Notes: generated from the sequence alone by a model not told the origin. Shown: positions 11,425 to 23,867, numbered from the stretch's first letter. The stretch: DNA of 64,000 nt from Ryuthela nishihirai (GCA_038380435.1 JAWZYU010000011.1:77931501-77995500); one strand, 5' to 3'. Translations and numbers: made by a program.

Positions 11425-11820
11425 TCAGATGTAACCGGAATGAGTATAGGAATACAAAATTTGTTCTCCTGCTCTTTCTTGTATTTCTGATGAGATTTTC
11501 ATAGCATTGAGCAATTTTAACTGCATATTTGATTCCCGAGTGCCACCAACACAAGTCTGATTTTGAACTGATTTATTCCAAAGACAGTTGGAATTATGTA
11601 CTATTTTAGAATCACAATTGGCCTTTAGTTGATGGCTAATTTTGGCACCATACCTAATTTTATTTTCTCCTTTGCTGCAAGAACTGCACAAAATACCGAT
11701 TAAATTTAATATCACCTTAAATTCCACAAGGTGAAAAAACCAAAATGAATGGGTAAATCCCTCTACTCTGATAACACTTGGAACATGTGTTACTCTCCTG
11801 TGATATTTTGGGTTACCTAT

Positions 11821-14257
11821 CTGTTAATGGTAGCTAGGTAGTCACTTCAAGGAGAGCTATACATCAATCCCCTGTGATAATGCATAGAACTGGCCAATGT
11901 TGATCTGGCCATGAACCACCTAATGTCACAACCCTCCTCCTCGTGGTTCAGATGGTTAGTACCTTTCAAAAGAGATATTCTCTTGTGGAAGGGAAAGGAA
12001 TAGGAGGGCTGCCAGAACAGTGTGGCCTACTGATCTGGACAACTTTAGCTACTTTTTTTTTCTACCCTGCTGAGGAGTGGTCAACCACACAGTGTCCTGG
12101 TGTTGACCATATACACCAATCAGAATTGAATAATGGCTATGAGCTTGATTATAGATTCTGAATTTGCTGCATTGGTGGGCTTCTGTTAAGGGGAAAATTT
12201 CCCATTGTGTTTCCTGTTTGTTTGTGAGTTGACAGCCCCAAGTGAATAGATTTTATCAGCTGGTGGATAATTCTGAGCAGAAGTGATAACAGGTACCTGA
12301 AATCTTGTGTCTATGGGCATTGTCAAATTCTACATTGGAGAAAGTCTCCCAGTGTAGATGTCTTCAGCCTTTAGTAGTAGGGGAACAGATCTTTGCCCCT
12401 TGCCTGTGAGTAGGGGGCTATTTGATAGTGTCGGCATTCCCTCTCTCAATAAATATAGTTTCTTTAAACATTCCACTAACCATTTTCTCTCCATAGGCAG
12501 ATGGAATGTGAGGATTCTACACAGAGCTTATTCTCTTGATGTCCTCACAACAATAATTTCATTGTTATAATCTTGATATTCTATGATTGCAAGAGACCAG
12601 ATGGACAAATAAAGGCCAGATTCTTAAAAATAATCTTAAATTTCTCTTTTCAAGGAAGAAAGATAAGTTGCATCACCAAGGCATGGGTCTGTTTCTCAGC
12701 AGACATGCTAGTGATGCTCTTCTAGGATATGAATGCATTAATGAAAGGTGTCTTACAGTAAAATTTCAGACAGGAATTAAAGACTTGAATGTCAGCTGTT
12801 GTTTCTGTCCACACTGAGGATGCCGATGTTGATGAGAAGGATAGGTTTCATGGACAACTTCAAAATATTTTGAATTCTGTCAAGAAAGGAGATATTACCC
12901 TTTTTTGTTCTAGGTTATTTTAGCTGTTTCTAAACTTAAACTTCATAAATCCCCAGGTGTAGATGAAATTACTATGGAAATGCATAGGGAATGTTTCTGT
13001 TACCACTTGGATGACTGAAATTTTGAATATCTTCTATGATAAAGGCATGGTCCCTAAGAATTTTACCAGAGCTATTATTATCCCTATTTTCAAAAAAGGT
13101 GATCGCAGTTCTTATGATACCTATTGGGGTATCAGCCTACTCTCTGTTCCAGGTAAAGTTCTTTCCACGATTATGCTTAGTAGAATTAAGAATCTGGTTG
13201 ACAGTCAATTGCATGATGAGCAATGTGAATTCAGAAGTGGTAGGGGATGTGTGGATCAGATATTTTCACTTAGACAGATTCTTGAGAAATGTTTGAAGTT
13301 TCAGAAACCTTTGGTTGCTAGCTTTGTTGATACCAAAAAGGCTTTTGACTCTGTTGATCGTCATAATTTGTGGTTGATTGTGAAATCATATGGTATACCT
13401 GACAAGTTAGTTAACATGATGAAAGCTCTCTATAATAACACTGAGTCGTGTGTGAGAGTTGGTAAGGCTTGTAGCAATTGGTTTAGCATTACTTCTGGTG
13501 TTCACCAAGGGTGCATTTTGTCTCCTTTTATCTTTAGTTTGGTTATTGATTATGTTATGCGAAATTCACTTCAAGGGAAAGATTTTTGGCCTTAAATGGT
13601 CTGGAGATACGAAAATTTCTGATTTAGATTATGCTGATGATTTAGCCCTTTTGGCAAATGATAGTGATGAGATGAACTCTTTCATTCGAGCTGTTGATGA
13701 AACTGGTAGTAGAGTAGGTTTGGTCATAAACAGAGAGAAAACTAAAGTGATGAAAATTGGTCACGCAGGCTGTGATTCAATTAATCTGAATGGCTGCACT
13801 CTTGAGAAGGTGTCTCAGTTTAATTATCTTGGGAGCTATGTAACAGATACTGGTTATCTGCGGCATGTGATTAACAGACAAATAGGTATTACTGCTGAGA
13901 CTTTTAAGTATCTGTGGAGAGTGTATAGAAATAGGCGTATACACCTGAAGACTAAAATTAGACTGTGTAATAGTTTGGTTCTCTCTAGGGTTAGTTATGG
14001 TAGTGAAACTTGGACGCTTTGTAAACAAGATAACAAGAAACTAGATGCTTTTGATTCTTAATGCATGCACAGTATCTTGGTAATTAGATAGTTCAACTTT
14101 TAAATAATAATGAAGTTCTGCAAATGAGTCAGCAACCTCCTTTTAAGCAACATATTGTGCAGAGAGAGACTCCATTGGTTAGGCTATGTTGCCTGTATGA
14201 ATAATTATAGATTAGCAAATAGGGTTATGAAGCAAATACGGTTATATAAGCAAATAA
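11821..14257 (+). pseudogene. RTE LINE copy 4, long 5' UTR, internal deletion
   Basis: It begins with about 500 bp of 5' sequence shared only with copy 10 at 48640 (GTAGCTAGG, AGTACCTTTCAAAAGAGA, CTGAGGAGTGGTCAAC). Endonuclease pieces follow (GRWNVRILHRAYSLDVL, LGYECINERCLTVKFQTG). At about 12914 the endonuclease jumps directly into reverse transcriptase (LAVSKLKLHKSPGVDEI in other copies), deleting the linker and the N-terminal part of RT. The RT frame 12963-13595 (CVDQIFSLRQILEKC, FVDTKKAFDSVDRHN, SGVHQGCILSPFIFS) and the following frame 13459-14061 (YADDLALLANDSDEMN) overlap through a frameshift. The 3' end is lost at a hairpin at 14258. Confidence 0.8.
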
Positions 14258-14307
14258 GGTCTATCCCCTTTCTGATCCTCCTTTAGGCCTCAGAAAGGGG
14301 ATAGACC
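14258..14307. repeat. Perfect 18-bp inverted repeat at broken RTE end
   Basis: Bases 14258-14275 (GGTCTATCCCCTTTCTGA) and 14290-14307 are perfect reverse complements around a 14-base loop. The right arm derives from the normal RTE sequence AAAGGCCTCAGAAAG. The left arm appears copied from it in reverse. It marks the point where RTE copy 4 stops matching the family. Confidence 0.85.
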
Positions 14308-14309
14308 AT

Positions 14310-15433
14310 AATATAAATATAATCGAATATAATGCTTAATTCGAATTAATGATGTAGAAAATAAATTGGAAGATAAAAACAGTGTTGTTGGTGAAACTTA
14401 CTGAGAGTTTGCTGTACAACTCAAAGAGCATGCTTATGATATAAAAATGCTTTAGGTATACTACATTAACTCAAAATATTTTAAATAATAATTTAATTAA
14501 TACCAGTTTGTAACCTAAAATAATAGCCTCACCGGCTTCAAAATTACCACTAAATCAGTTAAACTGGTGACAAGCAACATCTAGAAGTAAATTTTCTGCA
14601 GTAGGACAACAGAGATGATGAATACAAGTAAATGAAATAACCTTAATAATTTTCTTATCAGTGCTCTATGCCATTGCGACTTGAGGATTTAAAGTTATCT
14701 ATATGCTAAATATTCCTCGACCTACAGGTCTAAGTAACCAATGTATATGTCATCTTTCTTAGTTCTTACTATCATATAAGATAGAATGATAATGATAGAG
14801 TTGAGTATTTTGAGGTAACTTGTGTTATATCTCATATCATATTCCTATTTTGACCCTATTAAATCGATAATTTTTTTTCAATTTGTGATTAGACCCTCAA
14901 AGTTACTAACTCTGAAAATAAATTTATTTATTGTTTTAAAAAATGAATATTATGTGTATTACCTTATAACATCATTAAAATGTGAGGTTCCCAAAAAATA
15001 CTTGGTCATACTAAAATTTGCATGTCAAAAACTATTTTCTCATTGATTTAATGTTATAAATTTGAAAATATTATCTTAAAAGCAAAATTTAGACCTAGAT
15101 CATAGTAAAATAACACCAAAAAGTGAAATAAATATTTATTAATTGCACTCTTTGATATTTATTGAATAATCTGTAATTGAACTCAATGACCAGATAAGTC
15201 AAGATTATTTAACTTGTGAGATATGTAAAATTTTCAGTCCAGGCAGTTACATACCAGCAAAATTGGATAAAATCTACATATAGTATTTTTTTTTTATTCT
15301 TTCTCTTTAAAACATTTTTATTTTAAACTTTCCACCTCACCTTACAGGAGTTTTCTGCAACACAAAATTTTATATGTATTAAATTTTAATAATCTTGACT
15401 TATCTGGTTCACAGACTAGGGAAATACCACTCT
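14310..15433. other. AT-rich spacer, no gene seen
   Basis: Low-complexity AT-rich DNA. A 74-codon frame at 14822-15046 is lysine- and leucine-rich chance coding with no recognisable motif. Confidence 0.6.
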
Positions 15434-15581
15434 TACATCGATCCTGTTTTTTTAGAGGAAAAATTGTCTTGAGCCGAGTGGGATATGAACCCATGATCTC
15501 CTGATCTAATCTAAATCTTTTTGGGTTCGTATCCCAGCCTGCTGAAGACAATTTTTCCTCTAAAAAAATTCGATTGATGTA
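15434..15581. repeat. Second palindrome with tRNA T-arm in both arms
   Basis: Two 60-bp arms (15434-15493 and 15522-15581) are reverse complements with about ten mismatches around a 28-base loop. Each arm carries a T-arm/B-box block (GGGTTCGTATCCC on the plus strand of the right arm) next to a conserved stretch TTAGAGGAAAAATTG. That stretch is shared with the tRNA-like element at 50486-50610. This layout matches the palindrome at 2833-3007, with a different T-arm sequence. Confidence 0.8.
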
Positions 15582-16388
15582 AAATTGGTATTCCCTTGTG
15601 TATTTTATATATAAATTCTTTTTATAGATTCATTTATGTTAAAACAGTCTTCACCTTTTAGATTCCATTGCACCACCACTTTTCCCTCGTTGCGTGCTCT
15701 TGTATGTGGTGAAGGGACCAACCTGTGAAGATTCCGCTGGCTTAGGTCCCTTCACAGCAGGGTCCTGAATGCTCTTGTGTGTTTGCCGTGTGCAGAGACC
15801 CTTGTCTTGGGAAAGAAGGATCCTGGTAGTTGTTCAGGAGTCCCTGTCTTCTCTCCTCAGCTCATGATTTGCAGGGTCCCCTTTGGCTGCCTTGCCATTG
15901 AGAGCTTGTTGTCACGGGGCTGGGCAGTGGATTTCAGGACCTCTGCTATACATTGCTTTGGCATCTGCTTCTGGTAAACGGGAGCTGCTGGGGTGACCCG
16001 CCCCAGGAGCAATCCCCGCTGGTGGGCAGGTCTTGCTAGGGTCAACCGTGCAGAGTGGTAACCTTGCCTATGTCCGGGTACAGGTTTGCGAGTTTCTTTC
16101 CTTTTGTAGTTATAATTTCTTTGTGAGTCCTTTCTTTCCTTTTGTAGTTATAATTTCTTTGTGAGTCCAGTTTGGTCATTCACAATTTTGTTCTTTTTTG
16201 CTTAGTTCCTTTTGTGTAAAAAGTTTATTTCTGCACATTTCTCTTTTCATTTTCATTTTATTTATTTGTGAGGGCTTAGCTCACTGTCTGTGTGAGTATA
16301 GTGTCTGTGTAGCCCTGGTGCCCGACTGGGCATCCCCTTGTTGGGCTACGTGGAGGGTGGGTACAGCAGGTACTGAACCACACAAAAC

Positions 16389-18272
16389 ATGAGAGTTGAT
16401 GAAGAAATTGATATGATCAATGCCAACAAAAGGTCTCGACATGAGCCCCCATCTTCCTCGTTGTCTCTGTTATCTAAGCTGTCATCTTTGTGTGTGTCTT
16501 TGTTCCCAAGATTCCTGATCATCCACTCCACTGGTGATCAGGCATTTGGGCACATGTACCCTTTTTTTGTAAATAAAGGTTTGAAAGTTCTTGCAGGAGA
16601 GCCGAAATCTGTCAAGTGCTTATGATCTGGCGACTTGCAGGTTGATACCGCTTGTTCCAAACACTCTGAACTGCTCCTGAAAGTCAGAAAAATTGGTGGA
16701 TTGGTTGTTGAGGCCACTCCCCACAAAACTCTGAATTACACTCAGGGTGTAATCACTGAGTGGGGCCTCCTCATAGTCACTGAGGAGAAAATCCTCTCAG
16801 AACTCACTCCCCAAGGAGTAACAGCAGTCCACCAGGTTTTGATGTGTCGTGATGGTATATAGGTACCTGCCCGGTTACTGATTATAATCTTCAACACACC
16901 ACACCTGCCTTCTTCCATCAAGGCAGGTTATTTGCATTGTGAGGTATGGCTGTATATACTAAACGCTCTGCACTGCTTTCAGTGCCAGATATATGGTAAT
17001 ACCCTCACAGCTGGCCAGGGCAAACCTACCTGTGCTCACTGAGGCAGCAAGGATCACCTCGATCCCGACTGCACACCAGAAAAGGCAAGCTTTGTGAACT
17101 GTAGTGGTGAACATCTGGCATATACCTGCAACTGTCCGAAATGGAAGGAGGAAAAGGAATAGGTACCTGCCCGGTTACTGATTATAATCTTCAACACACC
17201 ACACCTGCCTTCTTCCATCAAGGCAGGTTATTTGCATTGTGAGGTATGGCTGTATATACTAAACGCTCTGCACTGCTTTCAGTGCCAGATATATGGTAAT
17301 ACCCTCACAGCTGGCCAGGGCAAACCTACCTGTGCTCACTGAGGCAGCAAGGATCACCTCGATCCCGACTGCACACCAGAAAAGGCAAGCTTTGTGAACT
17401 GTAGTGGTGAACATCTGGCATATACCTGCAACTGTCCGAAATGGAAGGAGGAAAAGGAATAGGTACCTGCCCGGTTACTGATTATAATCTTCAACACACC
17501 ACACCTGCCTTCTTCCATCAAGGCAGGTTATTTGCATTGTGAGGTATGGCTGTATATACTAAACGCTCTGCACTGCTTTCAGTGCCAGATATATGGTAAT
17601 ACCCTCACAGCTGGCCAGGGCAAACCTACCTGTGCTCACTGAGGCAGCAAGGATCACCTCGATCCCGACTGCACACCAGAAAAGGCAAGCTTTGTGAACT
17701 GTAGTGGTGAACATCTGGCATATACCTGCAACTGTCCGAAATGGAAGGAGGAAAAGGAGGTGCAACACCTAAATATCATCAATAACATCTCTTACGCTGA
17801 GGCAAGAAAGCTTGCTGCACTGCCCGCTGCACCTGGCAAGGTTTCCTATGGCAGTGCAGTCATTGGAAAGTCCATTGTTCCAATGACTTCTGTGGTGGTG
17901 CAGACTGACATCAGTGTACCACCTACTGTGTTGTTCTCACCTACGGCTAAATACCTCCTCACGCAGGTGAAACTGAGGTTGGTGTCGACTTCTACAGCAA
18001 CCCCAGTTTCCATTCCTGTAACTCAGCCTTCCACCTCCACTGGAAGGGCTCCTCCCCCCCCCCCCCCCCCCTCAGACAGCTAGACCTTCCAAACCGATGG
18101 GGCCACCACCTGGGCCAAAAAAGAAAACTATCACTTCTCCACAAAGGGCCATCCATGTCCCTCAGATTATTTCAAGGACATGGATGCAGACTACCCCTTA
18201 TTCACTAAACTGTCCTCTGTGGTGGTTAAGTTGAATAGGAATTCATCTTCCACTCACTCTTCTAAGTCCTGA
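16389..18272 (+). pseudogene. Jockey A ORF1 (gag) relic
   Basis: This is the relic of the RNA-binding protein that packages LINE RNA. From the ATG at 16389 it reads RSRHEPPSSS, then FLIIHSTGDQAFGHM, then KSVKCL followed by a stop, then TACSKHSELLLKV and LNYTQGVITEWGLL, parallel to copy B. The zinc-knuckle segment is present three times (16859-17758), each with an in-frame stop where copy B has CARCGSQDH. After the third repeat, 17694-18083 stays open through the proline/serine-rich tail and a 19-base C run at 18056-18070. It is not translatable as one protein. Confidence 0.85.
16859..17758 (+). repeat. Exact 3 x 300-bp tandem triplication over gag zinc knuckles
   Basis: Units 16859-17158, 17159-17458 and 17459-17758 appear identical base for base by eye. 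The unit covers the whole three-zinc-knuckle block of gag, and its 300-bp length keeps the reading frame. In copy B the corresponding region occurs once (about 60417-60712). Perfect identity inside an otherwise eroded element implies a very recent expansion or an assembly error. Confidence 0.93.
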
Positions 18273-18938
18273 GATGGCCATACTCCTGCAATGGAATTGT
18301 CCTGGATTCCAGAGGAATCTTGATGACATCAAGGCCCTCCTTCAGGCACACCAGCCCATCTGTGTGTGCCTGCAGGAGACATACTTACAGCCCGTCACAG
18401 ATCCCACGATCCGGCACTTTTCACTAGTTCTTTGGGAATGAGATGGAGATAGTCCAGCTGACAGGGGTGTCACCATCCTCGTGAGCAACCATTCTCCATT
18501 CCAGGTCATACACCTCACCACCAACTTAGAGGCAGTAACCATCTGCTTCTTCATGGGGTTCTCCATGACTGTCTGCTCAGTATATCTTCCACCTGGGAGC
18601 ATCGTCTTCCAGGAAGACCTTGATAACTTGTCTCACAGCTGCCATCCCCCTTTCTCATCATGGGGGACTTCGATGGACAGTGTTCTTTGGGGCAGTGCTG
18701 ACACTAATGGGCAGGGCGAGGTCCTGGAACAGTGGCTCCTGGATCCTTCTCTCTCCCTTTTTAATATTGGTATCAGTACATACTTTCACTCCCCAACCTG
18801 CACATTCACTGCCATTGACCTCACCATCTACTCCTCCTCGATCCTTCCATTCTTTACATGGGAGGTTGAGGACAACCCTTACAGAAGCGATCACCTCCCT
18901 GTGGTGTGCACCATCTACTGTGGGCGACCTTGCAGCAC

Positions 18939-19258
18939 CAGCTGGGTCAGCGTTGAGATTTATCTCCACAAAATTCCCCCGCCCTGCCCACAGTCAGTAG
19001 GGGACACTGATGGGCTTGGAAAGCGTCCATCAGATGGGTTGTTAAGCCATGACCCCGTGTGCGGGAGAGCCATACCCTGTGCACGTTAAAGAACACGCTG
19101 GATGGCCTTGATGGGAGGCTACCATCTGTCTCCCAACAGCTGTTCCAGTGGGTCCCCTCCCCCAACCTTCTCTGAGCCTTCGGGGTCCATGTGACCTGGC
19201 CATTTAGCCCATGGTGTGCAAAAAAGTGCCGCTCATAGGTAAAACAACCCAACCCAAC
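18939..19258 (+). mobile_element. SINE1, 5' truncated, inserted in Jockey A pol
   Basis: It lacks the tRNA-like head and starts at CAGCTGGGTCAGCG. It ends in ACAACCCAACCCAA. The 11-bp target CCTTGCAGCAC is duplicated at 18928-18938 and 19259-19269, and copy B has a single corresponding site (GGCCTTGCAGCCC). Direct evidence for target-primed insertion after Jockey A was already in place. Confidence 0.92.
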
Positions 19259-21675
19259 CCTTGCAGCACTTCATGCATCTCACAGTGGAGGCTTGATCAG
19301 GCTGACTGGAGTGGCTTCGAGCTCCTCTCTGAGTTCAATGAATACCCTGTCAGCCAGTAGCCCATCAATGTGGCAGTAGCGGAGATAACAGACTGTATCA
19401 TAGATGCAGAAGATGCATCAACAATTCCTCAAACTTCGACAGTTTTTCCTCGTTTTCCAAAACAGTGGTGGAATCCTGATTGCACCTCAGCTTGTAAGTC
19501 TCAGAATTAGGTTTGGGGGGTGTTTCGGAGATATCTGACGTCCCCCAACCTAAAAGTGTTCAAACATGCCAGGGCGAAAGCTCGTTTTGTCCGGTGCCAG
19601 AGCCAGAAGGAAACTTGGATCAAATATATGTCTTCTATCGCCTGCACAACCAGTTCTTCTAAGGTCATGTGGGATAAAGTCTGCAAGATGGGTGGGAACT
19701 ACACTTCCCAATCATTGTCGATCCTGGAGCACAATGGACAAGGCAATTGCTGATCCCAAAGCAATTGTCGACACTCTGGGGGAGTCATTCTCCTCTATCT
19801 CTTCTCCTTCTTCCTATTCCCCTTAGTTTCTGGCCCAGAAGAGCAAGGCAGAACACTCTCTTTTGTCCTTCCACTTGAATGGCTTGGAGTCTTACAACAG
19901 GCCATTCACAGCGAAGGAGCTTCACCTTGCTTTGCACACCTCTCGTGTATCTGCTGTCGGGCAGGACAATGTCCATTATGTCATGCTCCAACATCTCTCC
20001 CATTGAGTAAGGATTGGCTGCTCCATCTTTTCAATTGCATTTTTCTCGAGGAATAGTTTCTGGACTCCTGGCAGGAGGCTATCGTCTTGGGCCTTCCCGA
20101 AGCCAGGAAAAGATTCCAAGATTCCTTCTAATTATCTTCCCATTGTGTTGATGAGCTGCATGTGCAAGGTGTTGGAAAGAATGGTAAATGCCAGACTCAT
20201 CTGGTATTTAGAACACCACAACCTTCTTTTCAACACCCAGTGTGGTTTTTGCAGGCAGCGATCAACTCTTGACCATCTGATATGCCTTGAATCAGCTATT
20301 AGAAATTCTTTTTAACGTAGAGAGCACTTGGTGTCAATTTTCTTCGACATCGAAAAAGCGTACGACATGGCTTGGAGATTCAGCATTCATCATGATCTCC
20401 ATAACTACGGCTTGAGAGGTCACATGCTGATCTTTATCTCCAACTTCTTATCAGCACATTCTTTTCATGTCCGTGTTGTCACTCTTCATTTCGTCACTCT
20501 GTCACAGCCATACCCTCAAGAACAGGGTGCCATATGGCTGGGTTCTGAGTGTTACACTTTTTGCTGTCAAGATTAATTCTATTACTAGACAACTTCCTCC
20601 ATCTGTAGGCAATGCTCTTTATGTTGACGATTTTAGCATCTTTTGCTCTTTGTCCAGCATGAGGGTCATTGAAAGACAACTGCAAATTGCCCTTAACAAT
20701 CTTTCAGTTTGGGAGACGGTCAATGAGTTTCAGTTCTCCACACAGAAGACCACTTGTGTGCACTTTTGCCACAAGCATAATCTTCACCTGGATCCCGAAC
20801 TACGGCTCGGGGGTAACATTATTGTGGCAGAGACCAAGTTTCTTGGTCTCATATTTGATTGGAAATTGACCTTTTTACCACACATATGTCATCTCAGGTC
20901 CAAGTTCACGCAGGCATTGAACATCGTCATGTCTCATCATGTCTCCTCTCTCTCCTGGGGAGCTGACTATGTTCTCTGCTCCTCCTGTTCCATGCACTTG
21001 TCCGGTCGAAACTGGACTATGGATCCCAGGTGTGCGACTCCACCCGGGATTCGGTGGTGAAGGTGCTGGACACCCTCCATCATCAGGCTGTCTGTGTTTT
21101 CATGGGAACCTTCTGTACCTCACTGGTCCAGAGTCTTTATATTGAGACCGAAAAATCATCTTTATCCATTCACCATCAGCAGTTGTCCCTACAATATGCA
21201 TCTAAATTGCAATCACTGCCTGGCCATCTCACTTAGGACTGTGTTTTCAATCCAAAGTGGGAAATGCTTTACACAAATCGTCCGATTGCCATTCGTGCTT
21301 TTGGTTTACGAGTTCAAAGCTACATCAGAGACATCAATACCAGTCTCAATAGCGTCACACAGTCGACAGCCGAGCCACTTCCACTGTGGCTTGTTGTATC
21401 CCCTACCTGTGATTTCTCTCTTTGCAGGACAAGAAAGACCTTTACACCCGACTGTATGTATTAACAACTCTTTGCCAATCATCATGCTGAGCACCCGGAC
21501 TTCTTGCCTGTCTTCTCACATGGTTTTAAGTCCGGCACATCAGTGGGATTGGCCATGGTCTGCTGTGATATAATCATTGCAGACGAGATTCCACTGCAGT
21601 ATTGCATGCTATCAGTCTCGCCTTGGATCACGTGGTGACTAAAGCATCATTGTTGGTGTGTCTTTACACTGACTT

Positions 21676-21775
21676 GCTTAGTTCACTACACTTGGTGAGG
21701 CATTGGCTACACTTGGTGAGGACACATTGGCTACACTTGGTAAGGCATTTCACTACTCTTGGTGAGGCATTGGCC
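21676..21775 (+). repeat. ~20-bp minisatellite inside Jockey A pol
   Basis: About four imperfect copies of a unit like CACTTGGTGAGGCATTGGCT sit where copy A passes into the RNase H region. They disrupt the frame. Confidence 0.75.
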
Positions 21776-22649
21776 TTACCCAGTTCTTTCTAAGATCCGC
21801 CAGCAGCTACATCATCTGGCAGCCACAACCACCATCCATTTCTGTTGGATGCCCAGTCACCTCGGTATCAGGGGCAATGACTTGGCAGATGCTGCTGCCA
21901 AGTCAGCCACACCCTTGTCCGACTCTCCATTGCTGGTACCATATCTGGATTTCCAGCAGCATTTTACCATTGAGCTCCGGGTACAGTGGCAGAGATCTTG
22001 GTCAGAACAGCTTACGAACAAGCTCTTTGAGATAAAACCTATCATCAAACCATGGCAGTCTTGTTACCTCAGGAATCCCAAGGAGGAAGTTGTACTTGCT
22101 TGGCTCTGCTTAGGTCATTCGTTTATTACACACTCTTTTCTTCTTCAGGCAGATGATGAACTAAGTGCAAGTTTTGTGACACCATTTTAAGTATTAAACA
22201 TATTTTAATTGAATATCCTTGTTTTAACTTTGAACAAGGCATGTTTTTTAGCTTTCACAATTTTACCTCTGAGCCCCTTACACTTGGACACCTCTTATCT
22301 GATCATTGCTATTTTACATACGTATTTAATTTTTTACAATTTACTGGATATTTTAAATGCCTTTCGTTTTACTCTCATTTGATTACTCTATTTGTTTAAC
22401 CCAGGTTGCTTACACCTTGGTGACTTTTATCTTGATATTTATAACATATTTATACATTTGTTTATTGTCTACTTTATTCAATTTTATTGATTTAAAATTT
22501 TTGTATGTGTCTTTGTAGTGTATTTTTAAAAACTGGTTAAGGATATCACAACTTTTATTATTTTTTGGACATTCATTTGGCGCATTATAGCCTCAGATGC
22601 CCGACACTTGGATGCCCGCCATAAAACCCTAAACAACCAACCAACCAGC

Positions 22650-23866
22650 ATCTGCCCTTATTACAAACAATGGGAGTATAATTAACTACATCTTTGGAAC
22701 TTTCTGAAATGCTTGCCCACCTATCCATGACAGAATCGTCACCTTCTATAACCATAACTTGTTTATCCTTCAATCCCTGTGTGCCTATCCGTTTCTGGTA
22801 CAACTACCTGCTGTTTAGCTGCTTCCTGTGCTATGCCTGCCAAGCTATCAAGCCCAAAGATTCTTATCAGATGTTAAATGATCCATTATATGTTTATTAA
22901 GCTCTTTTTAATGCTGCCTGTTAGGACTTGTAATGTTGAATAATATTATTCCTGCAATTCCTTCTTTCAGAAATAAGCTCCTTATCACTCAAATAACTTT
23001 TTCTCCTCTATATCTTGTTACCCACAACATTTAGTTTATTAGTATATTTAGTATTTAATTTCAAGATAAGCTTGTTTAAAGTGATCCTATTCTTTCTTAA
23101 CTTCAGAAGTGAGCAAACTGTTATAATGACTAAGTAGCCAATCATGGTATGCTATGGCTATATCTCGATACTTCAGAGCTTTAGTGTTAAAGGCAATTCT
23201 CTTAAACCAAAAGAAGAAAGAAGTTTTTCTACCACAAAATTTCTTAAGCTTCAACTGTAAGAACTTTTGACCAATAGTGGTTAGACCCAATAATGGCTTT
23301 CCTGTATCATCTGGTATTCCTAACCAAACTAGAGCATTTGGTGTTAATTAATATGTAATTGATCATATTCCTAGGTAACCCATCAGATGAAACTCATGAG
23401 TTTTTATAAATGTCCCAGTGTTTGCAGTATGTGTTAATTATTACGAAACTCTTAAGTTTACCTACCTGTAGGAAACTTTCTCCATTGCCATTGCAACTAC
23501 CAATGCAAAGGGATCTAACACTCCTGACCAATGGTCATTCAGTATGAACTTTAGCATTGAAGTCATCTAGCACAAGAGCAATCCCTTTTCTTGACAGAAT
23601 TCAAAATATCCTGAAGTTGTCAGTAAAACCCATCCTTCTTGTTCTCATCAGAGTCCTCTGTGTGTGTGTGTGGGGGGGGGGGCATAACAACAGATAACAT
23701 TCAAGTCTTTAACCTTAGATTTCTCACAGTTAAATTTAAAACTTACATGAATGCAGTCACATCCTAGAAGAGCATCACTAGTATGTCTGGTGAGAATCAA
23801 ACCTACACCTTGGAGATGTTTTCCATCCTCCCTCCCCGAAAAGAGTTTTAAAATTATTTTTAAGTG
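22650..23866 (-). pseudogene. RTE LINE copy 5, inverted 5' part
   Basis: On the minus strand it reads from endonuclease (FSGREDGKHLQGVGL, DALLGCDCIHVSF, DLNVICCYAPP) through linker to the start of RT (DVVNYTPIVCNKGRC). The reading is in the opposite direction to the 3' part that follows at 23868. A GT dinucleotide run and a G run lie at 23661-23683. It is highly eroded. Confidence 0.75.
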
Positions 23867-23867
23867 T

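Larger units (their letters stand above)
6321..11778. repeat. Large inverted duplication (arms 2.3 kb, spacer 0.8 kb)
   Basis: Plus-strand 6321-8619 matches the reverse complement of 9414-11778. The arms include RTE sequence, a shared 45-bp SINE1-tail insertion with its 11-bp target duplication, and about 350 bp of non-RTE flank at the outer ends (6321-6680 and 11425-11778). Because private flank and a private insertion are shared, this is one duplicated segment and not two independent LINE insertions. Small indels and substitutions separate the arms. The spacer 8620-9413 holds endonuclease sequence continuous with the left copy only. Confidence 0.85.
18274..22190 (+). pseudogene. Jockey A ORF2 (endonuclease, RT, RNase H) relic
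   Basis: Read in pieces, it gives an endonuclease (LLQWNCPGFQRN, CVCLQETYLQ, VYLPPGSIVFQEDLDNL), then RT (FFDIEKAYDMAWRF at about 20340, YVDDFSIFC at about 20620, FLGLIFDWKLTFLPHI). An RNase H-type C-terminus follows at 21759-22190 (IHFCWMPSHLGIRGNDLADAAAK), with the usual H and D residues of that domain. There are many frameshifts and stops and a SINE1 insertion at 18939-19258. The RNase H tail shows the family belongs to the Jockey/I/R1 group that keeps this domain, and predicts what copy B carries beyond the window edge. Confidence 0.85.
15689..22647 (+). mobile_element. Jockey/I-type LINE copy A, full length but dead
   Basis: Homology with copy B (59268 onward) starts at about 15689. It runs through a ~700-bp 5' UTR, gag relic, pol relic with an RNase H tail and a ~450-bp 3' UTR. 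It ends in an A/C-rich tail (CCCTAAACAACCAACCAACC) at about 22647. Gag and pol are arranged as in copy B: stop TGA at 18270-18272, one base, then the pol ATG at 18274. It is broken by many stops, a 900-bp tandem triplication and a SINE1 insertion. Its base composition is GC-richer than the surrounding AT-rich DNA. Confidence 0.88.

Noticed and set aside
14822..15046. 74-aa frame in AT-rich spacer
   Set aside because: Leu/Lys/Ile-rich chance coding without motif or context.
16198..16392. Hydrophobic 64-aa frame with signal-peptide-like start
   Set aside because: Lies in the Jockey A 5' UTR; the equivalent part of copy B is noncoding and the composition follows from T-rich sequence.
16859..17758. 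CRISPR array or regulatory tandem array
   Set aside because: Repeats are 300 bp with no spacers and contain gag sequence; the host is eukaryotic.
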